From contig JBCBGC010000182.1 of assembly GCA_038527215.1 (NCBI GenBank), positions 1-12,010 of the forward strand: a DNA stretch of 12,010 nucleotides, read 5' to 3'. Below are positions 1-5,779 of this stretch, piece by piece. Positions within the stretch are counted from its first letter, which is position 1; each line of letters begins with the position of its first letter. A program made the position numbers and the translations under genes. Origin of the DNA: JAWPMV01 sp038527215 (lineage in GTDB: Bacteria; Bacteroidota; Bacteroidia; J057). The notes below the pieces were generated by a model. The model ran no database searches. It was not told where the DNA came from and saw nothing but the letters and a program-made list of their open reading frames with translations.

Positions 1-436
1 CACTGTAGGTATCCTGGGACTGGGATCCAGAAGAAGAGGTATTCCCATTTTCTCCGGTAATCTTTTTCATGATACCTTCCATGATTTTGGCCGCGCCTTT
101 ATCCATCAACTTGCCGGCTTCATCTACCATATTGCCCGTCAGATCGTTGAGGGCCTCTTTGCCTTCATTCCCCAAGTCCTTGGCGCCTTTTTTCAAGATA
201 CCCTTTACGGTACCAGGGACAGTATCCTGCTCGGCTTCCATTTCTTCTCCTTCTACGTATTCCTCCCCTTCCTCATAATATTCTTCTCCTTCTTCGTATT
301 CTTCCTCGTAATATTCTTCTTCTGTCTCGGTGGTGGTGGTGTCGGGTGGGGTGGTCTGGGCCCAGGTGTTGCCGAAAGAAAGGCCTATCAACAGGGTAGC
401 CAGAGCAAGGATGCGGGTGATCTCGGTGGTTTTCAT
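1..436 (-). CDS. Secreted Glu/Tyr-rich repeat protein, C-terminus cut by window edge
   Basis: An open reading frame starts at ATG 436 and stays open to the left edge (145 complete codons, last full codon ending at base 2), so the C-terminus is missing. Residues 1-26 form a signal peptide: basic start, hydrophobic core LALATLLIGLSF, and cleavage expected at TWA-Q. A Thr/Pro linker follows, then a strongly acidic tract at about residues 37-65 built from imperfect seven-residue units of the type YYEEGEE. Next comes a lysine-rich, probably helical stretch (about 77-127, with KGILKKGAKDLG and KIMEGIMKKITG), then a Ser/Gln-rich run. I recognise no catalytic motif and assign no family. The protein is probably exported to the periplasm or surface. 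The acidic, tyrosine-rich tract could bind cations or basic partners; that is inference. The coding frame is supported by the signal peptide and by consistent composition. A 73-codon frame overlapping on the same strand (273-494) is a shadow. Confidence 0.8.
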   Translation of the reverse strand, partial: MKTTEITRILALATLLIGLSFGNTWAQTTPPDTTTTETEEEYYEEEYEEGEEYYEEGEEYVEGEEMEAEQDTVPGTVKGILKKGAKDLGNEGKEALNDLTGNMVDEAGKLMDKGAAKIMEGIMKKITGENGNTSSSGSQSQDTYS

Positions 437-604
437 AAGAGAGTTTTTTTAGGGATTCTGAACTTGGTATCCCTGCCCGCTCAAAACGTAACATGAATTT
501 CTTCGGAGGACTAAATATTTTTCTGGCCGGATATGTAATCCTGCCCTTTGACCCGTCTCCCTAATGACAAGAAGATGACGACTTCTTTGCTCCTCAAACA
601 CATT

Positions 605-710
605 CCCTAAGAATTTGTGAAGATGAAATGCGTTCGTGTTAGGGTACAGCTGGCAAGCTGTACGCCGGGCAAAAGGCTATGCCTTTTGCCTTTTTTCGTT
701 GGCACGAAAA
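605..710 (+). other. Chain of adjacent hairpins, possible structured RNA or REP-like repeat
   Basis: Four inverted repeats follow one another almost without gaps. CCCTAA 605-610 pairs with TTAGGG 639-644 and encloses 28 bases. GTACAGC 644-650 pairs with GCTGTAC 657-663 (6-base loop); it shares base 644 with the first stem, so the two compete slightly. GGCAAAAGGC 668-677 pairs with GCCTTTTGCC 681-690 (loop TAT). TTTTCGT 693-699 pairs with ACGAAAA 704-710 (loop TGGC). No protein gene overlaps on the plus strand. This could be the 3' part of a small RNA ending at the terminator-like third stem, or a palindromic repeat unit of the REP/MITE type. The sequence alone cannot separate these. Genome copy number and RNA data would. 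Confidence 0.35.
668..696 (+). terminator. Intrinsic terminator shape with no obvious upstream gene
   Basis: A perfect 10-bp stem (GGCAAAAGGC / GCCTTTTGCC) with a 3-base loop is followed directly by six T residues (691-696), which is the rho-independent pattern on the plus strand. On the minus strand no T-run follows the stem. The nearest annotated plus-strand gene begins downstream at 782, and none lies upstream in the window. The terminated transcript would therefore be an unannotated RNA, a very small ORF, or antisense read-through from the left. The next hairpin reuses part of the T-run, which could interfere with termination. Confidence 0.5.
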
Positions 711-781
711 TTTCTGTATGTTGAGCTGGAACTGCCAGAAGGAAGTTTTCTCATGGATGCCCCGCGTTGACATAAGGTCTC

Positions 782-1156
782 ATGAAAAACTTCATATTCT
801 TCCTAATACTCTCGTCCGGATTTGCCTGTCGCTCCCTTCCGCCTATCGAAGCGGTGGTGTGGGAAAAAAAGGGCTGCCCTCAGGTCTTGATTCCTCCCAC
901 CCAAGCCTATACCCTTCTGCAATCCCACTTTCGAGCCGTAACCCCCTTAGACTCCACCCTACCAGCACTAGAGCTGCTACAGGTTCAATCCTACATTTCT
1001 CCCCAAGATCAGGTAGGCGAGCTTAGACTTTTATACCGCATCAATCATCAGCATATCGATGAGTACGAGCTACAAATTTTTGGCGACGGAGCAGGACGGT
1101 ATTATCTGGAAAAAGCCCGGCATTTGGAACGGGATGCGATGCGAAGAAACAGGTAA
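782..1156 (+). CDS. Small putative lipoprotein, apparently frameshifted near its 3' end
   Basis: This 124-codon frame starts MKNFIFFLILSSGFAC, a hydrophobic export signal ending at Cys16. The preceding Gly-Phe-Ala is a loose lipobox, so either a lipoprotein or an ordinary secreted protein is possible. The body (IEAVVWEKKG, LELLQVQSYI, VGELRLLYRIN, EYELQIFGDGAGRYYLEKA) has the alternating polar/hydrophobic pattern of real protein. I do not recognise a family. At codons 118-120 a direct 5-bp duplication (GATGC twice, 1133-1142) shifts the frame, and the frame stops at 1156 after RRNR. If one copy is removed, the frame continues to a TAG at 1231-1233 and gives 148 residues. The ATG at 782 is preferred because it places the signal peptide at the N-terminus. 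An overlapping frame (679-1026) looks like a shadow. Confidence 0.6.
   Translation: MKNFIFFLILSSGFACRSLPPIEAVVWEKKGCPQVLIPPTQAYTLLQSHFRAVTPLDSTLPALELLQVQSYISPQDQVGELRLLYRINHQHIDEYELQIFGDGAGRYYLEKARHLERDAMRRNR
1133..1142 (+). repeat. 5-bp tandem duplication causing a frameshift
   Basis: GATGC occurs twice in direct succession (1133-1137 and 1138-1142) inside the small lipoprotein-like gene. With one unit, the sequence from codon 118 reads D-A-K-K-Q-V-K-A-Q and stays open to 1233. With two units the frame turns into D-A-M-R-R-N-R and stops. This is the pattern left by replication slippage or by an assembly or basecalling duplication. Confidence 0.6.
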
Positions 1157-1233
1157 AAGCTCAAGCTCCTCGAACGGACGTCATGGCCATAAAGCAGGAC
1201 CTGGGGGCAGTGGCCAGAATGATCCCGAACTAG
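1143..1233 (+). pseudogene. Out-of-frame C-terminal coding remnant of the preceding gene
   Basis: Read in the frame that joins the upstream gene when one GATGC copy is removed, this segment encodes KKQVKAQAPRTDVMAIKQ followed by DLGAVARMIPN and a TAG stop at 1231-1233. The charged, helix-forming character continues the EKARHLERDA helix upstream. Codon use resembles the neighbours. The stop falls just before a terminator-type hairpin, as expected for a gene end. The alternative is that this is non-coding and the 124-codon version is the whole protein. Homologues of about 148 residues would settle it. Confidence 0.5.
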
Positions 1234-1271
1234 GCGGTGGCTTAAAAAACCGGACTAAGCATCTTTTAACC

Positions 1272-1305
1272 AAAAAGCCCGCTCTCTGCCAAACAGAGAG
1301 CGGGC
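1272..1305 (-). terminator. Strong intrinsic terminator between convergent genes
   Basis: A perfect 12-bp stem, GCCCGCTCTCTG (1277-1288) with CAGAGAGCGGGC (1294-1305) and a 5-base loop, is followed on the minus strand by five T residues (1272-1276 read in reverse). It lies 21 bases past the stop of the minus-strand secreted-protein gene. On the plus strand it is followed by CATTTCCC, a poor T-run, so it mainly serves the minus-strand transcript, though the stem may also limit read-through from 782-1233. Confidence 0.85.
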
Positions 1306-1326
1306 CATTTCCCATCATAGCGCTAC

Positions 1327-2163
1327 CTACCGTTTCCAGAAATTGTGGACGTAGGTCAGTCCGGCGGATGGACGATAAGCGGTAGTAGCGAAATCATCGC
1401 CAAAGAGGCCGGTCACATTTCCGTTCAGTTTCCAATGGCGACCCAGGCGTAGGTAAACGCCCCCGGTCAGGGTGCGGAAGTTGACTTGAGAGGATTCGCC
1501 TAAGTCGTTGGTGAAATTGATCTCACCGCGCCCGGTACTGATCCGAAACCAGTCTCGAAGCATAATACCTACTTCGGTCTGCTGCCAACCATGTACGGCA
1601 TCGCCAGCTTCTGCGATTTCAGGAATGGCCTGAGCGGTCAGGAGTTGATTGAGCTGCTGGCCGTCGTGAAAGCCTCCTTCACGCCAGACACCCAGCACGT
1701 TGGATTTTTTACGTTTGCGGTTGAGACGTATGCCGAGGAAAGCGGAACCTTGGAAGTTGAGTAAATCCTGGTTCAGGCCTGCCCAGGGCTGACGCTCATT
1801 CCAGAACCCATGAGAGGCGCCTCCCCCCACTTGTAACTGCAAGCGCGAATACCGACGGTGCGTAGGTCTGAGTTCTTTGGGGGCCTGGGCCTGAGCGGGG
1901 GCAGCCGGTTGGGCCTGGTACTGAGGGCGGACCGGACGCTGAGGACGCTGTGGTCTTTGCGGGCGTTGAGGACGCTGATAATAGCGTTGCCTGGCGTAAG
2001 GGCGCGCATAAGCCTGGGGGGCTCGATAATAGACGGCGGGCGGAGGGGGCGGGGCACAATAGCCATAGCCTCCCCAACGGGGAACGATGACCCGGACATG
2101 CTGTGCATCAAGGCTGAGCACCATCATACAGCTGGCAAAGACGAATAGGAATAATTGTTTCAT
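1327..2163 (-). CDS. Secreted or outer-membrane protein with QRP repeats (paralogue of the next gene)
   Basis: I place the start at ATG 2163, giving 278 residues, because it opens the signal peptide MKQLFLFVFASCMMVLSLDA with cleavage before Gln21; the frame is open further upstream, but that stretch has no signal character. After the signal comes a Pro/Tyr/Arg-rich low-complexity region (about 30-95) with PPPPP and five consecutive Gln-Arg-Pro units, then Ala/Gln-rich sequence. A folded C-terminal domain begins at RLQLQVGGG (about 106) and runs to the end. It has alternating strand-like segments (FQGSAFLGIRL, TEVGIMLRDWFRISTG, FRTLTGGVYLRLG, PSAGLTYVHNF) typical of small outer-membrane beta-barrels. 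The same domain occurs in the adjacent upstream gene, so the two arose by tandem duplication. The basic, proline-rich linker could contact the cell wall or surface polymers (inference). No enzyme motif is visible. The gene is probably co-transcribed with its paralogue and ends at the strong terminator at 1272-1305. Confidence 0.8.
   Translation of the reverse strand: MKQLFLFVFASCMMVLSLDAQHVRVIVPRWGGYGYCAPPPPPAVYYRAPQAYARPYARQRYYQRPQRPQRPQRPQRPVRPQYQAQPAAPAQAQAPKELRPTHRRYSRLQLQVGGGASHGFWNERQPWAGLNQDLLNFQGSAFLGIRLNRKRKKSNVLGVWREGGFHDGQQLNQLLTAQAIPEIAEAGDAVHGWQQTEVGIMLRDWFRISTGRGEINFTNDLGESSQVNFRTLTGGVYLRLGRHWKLNGNVTGLFGDDFATTAYRPSAGLTYVHNFWKR
1933..1977 (-). repeat. Five QRP tripeptide repeats (9-bp units)
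   Basis: On the minus strand, 45 bases encode Gln-Arg-Pro five times, followed by the degenerate VRP. The codons vary between units (Gln CAG/CAA; Arg CGT/CGC/AGA; Pro CCT/CCG/CCA). The peptide repeat is therefore better conserved than the DNA repeat, which argues against a fresh slippage expansion. Confidence 0.85.
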
Positions 2164-2189
2164 TTGTATAGACACTAAGTAGTTGATGT

Positions 2190-2230
2190 AAAAGGGAAGA
2201 ACCTCACGGATAGCTACGGCATCCGTGGGG
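2190..2230 (-). terminator. Hairpin with T-rich tail between the two paralogues
   Basis: CCTCACGGAT (2202-2211) pairs with ATCCGTGGGG (2221-2230): ten positions with one G-U wobble and a 9-base loop. On the minus strand it is followed by TTCTTCCCTTTT (2201-2190). It lies in the 103-base gap between the paralogues, 36 bases past the upstream gene's stop. It may be a weak or partial terminator that lowers expression of the downstream paralogue, or an mRNA-stabilising stem. The interrupted T-run makes full termination uncertain. Confidence 0.4.
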
Positions 2231-2266
2231 TGGTGTGTTTGATACGTACGGCTTTCCAGCCCAGTC

Positions 2267-2950
2267 CTACATTCTGAGGAAATCGAAGTAATAGGCGGCA
2301 CCTATACTCGGCTGCAAAGAGAATCGATTGAAGTCTTTGCCAAAGCGGGTGGTGGCGTTGATATTCCACTGCCAGTTCCCACGGGCTTTTTTGTAATAGC
2401 CAATAGTCGCTGTCTGAAAACGGACTTGCTGATCGCTGCCGGTTTCATCTTGAAAATCTACGCTGCCTTGTCCCACACTGACCCGTACTTTTTCACGCAA
2501 CATCAGGCCGATTTCTACTTCGCGCCAGTTGTTGGTGCCAGCTCCGCTTTCTGAACTGAAGGGCAGTTCCTGGCTGGTCAGCAGGCTGTTGAGGTTGTCC
2601 TGGGAATGATTACCGAGGGTTCCCCACAATCCTACCAGGTTGTCACCTTTACAGGAATTGCGGTCAAAACGGTAACCCAGGAAGGCTTGCCCCTGTAGAC
2701 TCGCCTTGGAAAGGCTGAGGGCGTCAGGGCGCTGGTTCAGTAGGCCATAAGCATAGTTTACTCCGCCGCCAAGCTGAAGTTGTAACCGATCATGCTTACG
2801 ATGTTTTACCTGATAGGATTTGACTTTCACCTTGGCCGGAGCCTGGGCGTAACCCATCGAGGTTTGGACACAAATTTTGGTGCTGGATTGAGCGTACACG
2901 CTCCCAAAAGCAAGGCCTAGCACCATCAGAAAAGGAATGCATCGTCTCAT
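2267..2950 (-). CDS. Secreted or outer-membrane barrel-like protein (paralogue of 1327-2163)
   Basis: This is a complete 227-residue frame from ATG 2950. MRRCIPFLMVLGLAFGSVYA is a signal peptide with cleavage before Gln21. A short basic linker (APAKVKVKSYQVKHRKHD) leads to RLQLQLGGG at about 55, the start of the domain shared with the downstream gene. Matching blocks are LQGQAFLGYRF against FQGSAFLGIRL, LNSLLTSQELP against LNQLLTAQAIP, VEIGLMLREKVRVSVGQG against VGIMLRDWFRISTGRG, and a closing PSIGAAYYF against PSAGLTYVH. Regularly spaced aromatic, strand-like segments suggest a small outer-membrane beta-barrel, but I recognise no named family. It lacks the long Pro/Gln/Arg-rich insert of its paralogue. 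It is followed after 103 bases by that paralogue on the same strand. The CotH-like gene lies upstream on the same strand with a 134-base gap, so a three-gene transcript is possible. Confidence 0.8.
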   Translation of the reverse strand: MRRCIPFLMVLGLAFGSVYAQSSTKICVQTSMGYAQAPAKVKVKSYQVKHRKHDRLQLQLGGGVNYAYGLLNQRPDALSLSKASLQGQAFLGYRFDRNSCKGDNLVGLWGTLGNHSQDNLNSLLTSQELPFSSESGAGTNNWREVEIGLMLREKVRVSVGQGSVDFQDETGSDQQVRFQTATIGYYKKARGNWQWNINATTRFGKDFNRFSLQPSIGAAYYFDFLRM

Positions 2951-3084
2951 GGCAAATTTCTCTGGTTAATGGGAAATGATTATTTGCCACAAAGACCGTA
3001 GGCCCTGACACAAGTTGCATGTCTGGTCAAGTAGGGGAAGGGGAAAGTTGCGGAAGAAATGAGGGAACCCTCCTGGTAACCAAC

Positions 3085-4116
3085 TTATTGTTGGCAGCGA
3101 CCCACCATTTCAGTCTGTACCTTTTTCTCGTTCGCAGCGGTCTTGTAGAAGTTTTTGAGATTTTTCAGGGCCTGTTTTCGATAGGTTTTGCTCAAGCCAG
3201 GATGCTCGTAGAGCGCATACACCTGCTCTTCGACCCCTTTGAAAGTTTTGAACGCCTCCTGCCACTCAGATAACTCCCGGCAGATTCGTTTCATCTTTCG
3301 TTCACTCAGGTAGTTGGCTTTTTTACCCATGGTCTTGGCGAGGGAGTAGGACGCGTCCACCAACCAGGCCCCATCAAAATCATAGGGAACCGCCAAGGGC
3401 ATACCTCCAAATTCAGGATTGGTGATGATCCGGAGATTCTGGCGGGTCAGGACATCATAATCATTGTTGGCGACCATATATTGAAACAAGGCTACTTTGG
3501 TCAGGTTTGCCCGGTCTACGTCCTCCTTGTTCACATCAATGCTTTTGGAAATGGAGTTACTGGCCAGCCTGCGGGTCATTTCCTTGGCAGATTCAATAAA
3601 AAAGCCCAGATGGGTGCTTTCGACATTGCCCTTGCCGGTATCTACATAGGTAATGCGCGCCATGCGCACCCGATAACTCTCTTCCGGGCTGATCAGGTTG
3701 TACATTTTATACACCAAATATTCCCGGATGATGGCCTCTTCCTCCTGGCAGTGGGTTACCACCTTTAGCTTATTTTGCCCATTAAAGGGAGTAGGAACTT
3801 CCCCATCGCCCGGAAAGTTGATCCGAATCGGAGGAAAATTACAGGTATTAGGGTCCCGGCGGTTCCTTCCCCGGGCCTGGAATTTCAGATTGACGGTGTA
3901 GGATTCTCCCGCTGAGGTTTGATAGGTGAACTTGGCGGGATAGTAAGGCGGATCTCCCCATTCCTTGAGTAGGTTGGCCTGAAAAGCAGAAAAATCGCCT
4001 TCCAGGCGAATTTCCAGGACTTCATCATGATCAAACAAGGTAGGTTGAGCCATACCCGGAAAAATCCCGAAAGCCACAAAGGCCCAGAATGAACAAATAG
4101 CGTAGAGGCGTTCCAT
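3085..4116 (-). CDS. Secreted CotH-like protein (putative kinase-fold)
   Basis: The start is taken at ATG 4116 (343 residues), because upstream extension uses a TTG and adds no signal. MERLYAICSFWAFVAFGIFPGMA is a signal peptide cut before Gln24, so the protein acts outside the cytoplasm. The architecture resembles the CotH family. There is an N-terminal beta-rich part with LKFQARGRNRRD (about 77-88); a lysine segment NKLKVVTHCQ (about 115-124) followed by a helix with EYLVYKMYNL; a strand THLGFFIES; NNDYDVLTRQNLRII (about 217-231); and PYDFDGAWLVDASY, whose two Asp (246 and 248) resemble the metal-binding D-x-D of CotH. In that family CotH phosphorylates spore-coat proteins; a substrate here cannot be named. 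The match is by motif pattern only, and it could be a distinct Bacteroidota family of unknown role. The last about 80 residues are basic and helical. No clear terminator follows before the next gene at 2950. Confidence 0.6.
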   Translation of the reverse strand: MERLYAICSFWAFVAFGIFPGMAQPTLFDHDEVLEIRLEGDFSAFQANLLKEWGDPPYYPAKFTYQTSAGESYTVNLKFQARGRNRRDPNTCNFPPIRINFPGDGEVPTPFNGQNKLKVVTHCQEEEAIIREYLVYKMYNLISPEESYRVRMARITYVDTGKGNVESTHLGFFIESAKEMTRRLASNSISKSIDVNKEDVDRANLTKVALFQYMVANNDYDVLTRQNLRIITNPEFGGMPLAVPYDFDGAWLVDASYSLAKTMGKKANYLSERKMKRICRELSEWQEAFKTFKGVEEQVYALYEHPGLSKTYRKQALKNLKNFYKTAANEKKVQTEMVGRCQQ

Positions 4117-4480
4117 AGAGGTAGTAGTTGTAATACCCCTCCAATATATCAAAATGTGGCCAGTCTCCGAATTTTATTAAGGGCATAGATTTCGCTTTTC
4201 AGTAGGGAATTAGGGGGAATAGCCTACCACTTTCCCTCAAGTCTCGTTATATGTGTAAGGGAAAAATATTCCCAAATCGAAGTAAAGCGAAATAGAGGCT
4301 CGTTCCTTGCGCTATGCCCGTAGTACTGTGAAAAAGGCAGTATCCCCCTAGCGGGCAACATGGATTTTTTCTGAGAGAATGATTAACTTCAAAGAAGGAT
4401 TTTTTTGCCTGGTAAGGGTTCTCTGCTACTGACTAATTTTACTTCGAACCTGTAGGACACGCATCAAACGCCTCGCACCT
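4117..4480. other. Divergent intergenic region with a palindromic element
   Basis: These 364 bases lie between the minus-strand CotH-like gene and the plus-strand protease. No ORF of interest is present. The main content is the nested inverted repeat at 4181-4319, described separately. To its right the sequence is AT-richer, with T-runs at about 4364-4370 and 4400-4406. Promoters for both divergent genes should lie here, but I found no spacing-consistent match to the Bacteroidota consensus. Confidence 0.6.
4181..4319. repeat. Nested inverted-repeat element of 139 bp, possible MITE or structured RNA
   Basis: The outer arms are GGGCATAG (4181-4188) and CTATGCCC (4312-4319). Directly inside on the left, ATTTCGCTTT (4189-4198) pairs with AAAGCGAAAT (4284-4293), leaving an 18-base bulge (4294-4311) on the right side only. 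Further in, GGGAATA (4215-4221) pairs with TATTCCC (4267-4273), and innermost TTTCCCT (4231-4237) pairs with AGGGAAA (4258-4264). All pairs nest, giving one long imperfect stem. An ancestor with an uninterrupted 18-bp terminal inverted repeat, broken by a later insertion, would explain the bulge. I see no target-site duplication at the flanks. It may be a miniature transposable element, a REP-like palindrome, or a regulatory RNA leader. Confidence 0.55.
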
Positions 4481-5704
4481 ATGCGCACGCTATCCTTTAT
4501 CTTGCTCATGGTTTGCCTGGGAACCCCCCAAACATTATTTCCCAGGACCCAGGGGTTTTATTTACCCCGTAACGTCAAGTCTGTCAAAATCCCCGTCGAA
4601 ATTCAGAACAACATCATTCTGGTTTCTCTTAGGATCAATGGAAAATTTGAAATGGATTTTATCCTTGATTCTGGGGTCAGAACCACCCTCTTAACAGAGC
4701 CCGGCATTGCCAGCCTGCTAGGCCTGGGACCGACCGAGCCTGTCAATATCCGAGGGCTGGGGGATGGAGATTTGATCCAGGCCCAGCGGGCCAAAGGCAT
4801 TAGCATGGAACTAGGCGGAGGCTTGAAGGGGGAAGGCATGAATCTGCTGGTGCTCCCGCATGATGCCGTCTCCTATTCAGGCATGTTTGGCAAGCCGGTT
4901 TATGGCATTATTGGTTACGATGTCTTCGGGCAGTTTGTGGTAGAAATCAACTATCAACAAAAATTTATCCGGGTTCACAATCCTTTTTCCTACCGTCCCC
5001 ACCGTAAGTATGAAATGCTGCCGCTCCAGATCAAAGGGTCAAAACCCTACGTGCAGGCCAAACTAAGAAATGAAAACGGCTACGTCAGCCGGGGCCACTG
5101 GTTATTGGATACTGGCTCGAGCAATGCCATTACCATGTTTGATGAAGAGGTAGAGACCCCCACAGCCTATATTGATGCCTTCCTGGGTCGGGGCTTGAGC
5201 GGCACCGTCCACGGAAAACTTGGCCGGGCACCCCGCTTTGAAATTGGCTCTCACACCTTCAAAGATTTAATCGTGGGCTATCCTGATTCCAGCTCTCTCA
5301 ACCTCCTCCCCAATGCCATGGGCTGGTATGGCAACATCGGCGCGGAAATCCTCTCCCGCTTTCATATTGCCTTTGATTACCACCGAAATCGCTTCTATTT
5401 CCGGAAAGCGCCTAAATATAAAGCCCCCTTTGAGTATAACCTGAGTGGGATCGAGATCACCTCTACCGGTGCTGACTTTGATGTATTTCTCATCAGCTAT
5501 GTCCGCCCCAACTCCCCTGCCGATGTCGCAGGGCTCAGGGTCAACGATCAGGTGGTGGCCATGAATGGTTTTGCGATTCATGAACTGGAACTCGGGGATG
5601 TCTATGGGGTGTTAAACAAAAAAGCCGGCCGCTTCGTGAATCTGAAAATTCGTCGGAACGGCCGAACCTTCCGGGCTCGCTTCCGCCTGACTTCCGAAAT
5701 TTAG
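4481..5704 (+). CDS. Secreted bilobed retropepsin-like aspartic protease with C-terminal PDZ domain
   Basis: This 407-residue protein has a signal peptide, MRTLSFILLMVCLGTPQTLF, so it acts in the periplasm or at the surface. Two half-domains repeat the retropepsin plan. In the first (about 35-170), FILDSGVRTTLL carries Asp63-Ser-Gly, followed by YGIIGYDVFGQF. In the second (about 180-310), WLLDTGSSNAITMF carries Asp210-Thr-Gly, followed by GNIGAEILSRFHIAFDY. The two Asp residues would form the catalytic pair inside one chain. Residues about 320-405 form a PDZ domain (YVRPNSPADVAGLRVNDQVVAMNG), which would bind C-terminal peptides and help choose substrates. This domain order is common in Bacteroidota proteins annotated as aspartyl proteases with PDZ; substrates are generally unknown. 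The gene lies 75 bases before the mutarotase-like gene on the same strand and may share its transcript. Confidence 0.9.
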   Translation: MRTLSFILLMVCLGTPQTLFPRTQGFYLPRNVKSVKIPVEIQNNIILVSLRINGKFEMDFILDSGVRTTLLTEPGIASLLGLGPTEPVNIRGLGDGDLIQAQRAKGISMELGGGLKGEGMNLLVLPHDAVSYSGMFGKPVYGIIGYDVFGQFVVEINYQQKFIRVHNPFSYRPHRKYEMLPLQIKGSKPYVQAKLRNENGYVSRGHWLLDTGSSNAITMFDEEVETPTAYIDAFLGRGLSGTVHGKLGRAPRFEIGSHTFKDLIVGYPDSSSLNLLPNAMGWYGNIGAEILSRFHIAFDYHRNRFYFRKAPKYKAPFEYNLSGIEITSTGADFDVFLISYVRPNSPADVAGLRVNDQVVAMNGFAIHELELGDVYGVLNKKAGRFVNLKIRRNGRTFRARFRLTSEI

Positions 5705-5779
5705 GGCTTTTCGTCTTCCGGCAGGAAAATTGCCGTTTGTCCCTTACATTTACGCTCCAGCACGCGTAATCCACTTTCT

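Larger units (their letters stand above)
437..781. other. Intergenic region with hairpins and one tiny ORF
   Basis: This 345-base stretch separates two divergent genes. I see no convincing protein gene. The only candidate is a 23-codon plus-strand frame (493-564) starting MNFFGGLNIFLAGYV, hydrophobic, with no start signal that would decide it; it may be chance. A weak hairpin lies at 569-587 (AAGAAG / CTTCTT, 7-nt loop). A chain of stronger hairpins follows at 605-710 and is listed separately. Promoters for both flanking genes must lie here, but I found no clear match to the Bacteroidota TTG / TAnnTTTG pattern. Confidence 0.6.

Noticed and set aside
679..1026. A 115-codon plus-strand frame starting inside the orphan terminator
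   Set aside because: It starts in a hairpin loop and overlaps, in another frame, a gene with a clear signal peptide.
1059..1385. A 108-codon plus-strand frame overlapping the small lipoprotein-like gene and the terminator
   Set aside because: It reads through a strong terminator stem and the end of the opposing gene; its Ser/Gly-rich content is poor, and another frame gives a better continuation of the broken gene.
1858..2148. Frames on both strands overlapping the QRP repeat region
   Set aside because: Low-complexity GC-rich sequence opens all frames; only the frame with the signal peptide and the paralogous domain is credible.
3061..3072. GAGGG-AA-CCCTC palindrome just after the CotH-like gene as a terminator
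   Set aside because: The loop is too small and no T-run follows on the minus strand.
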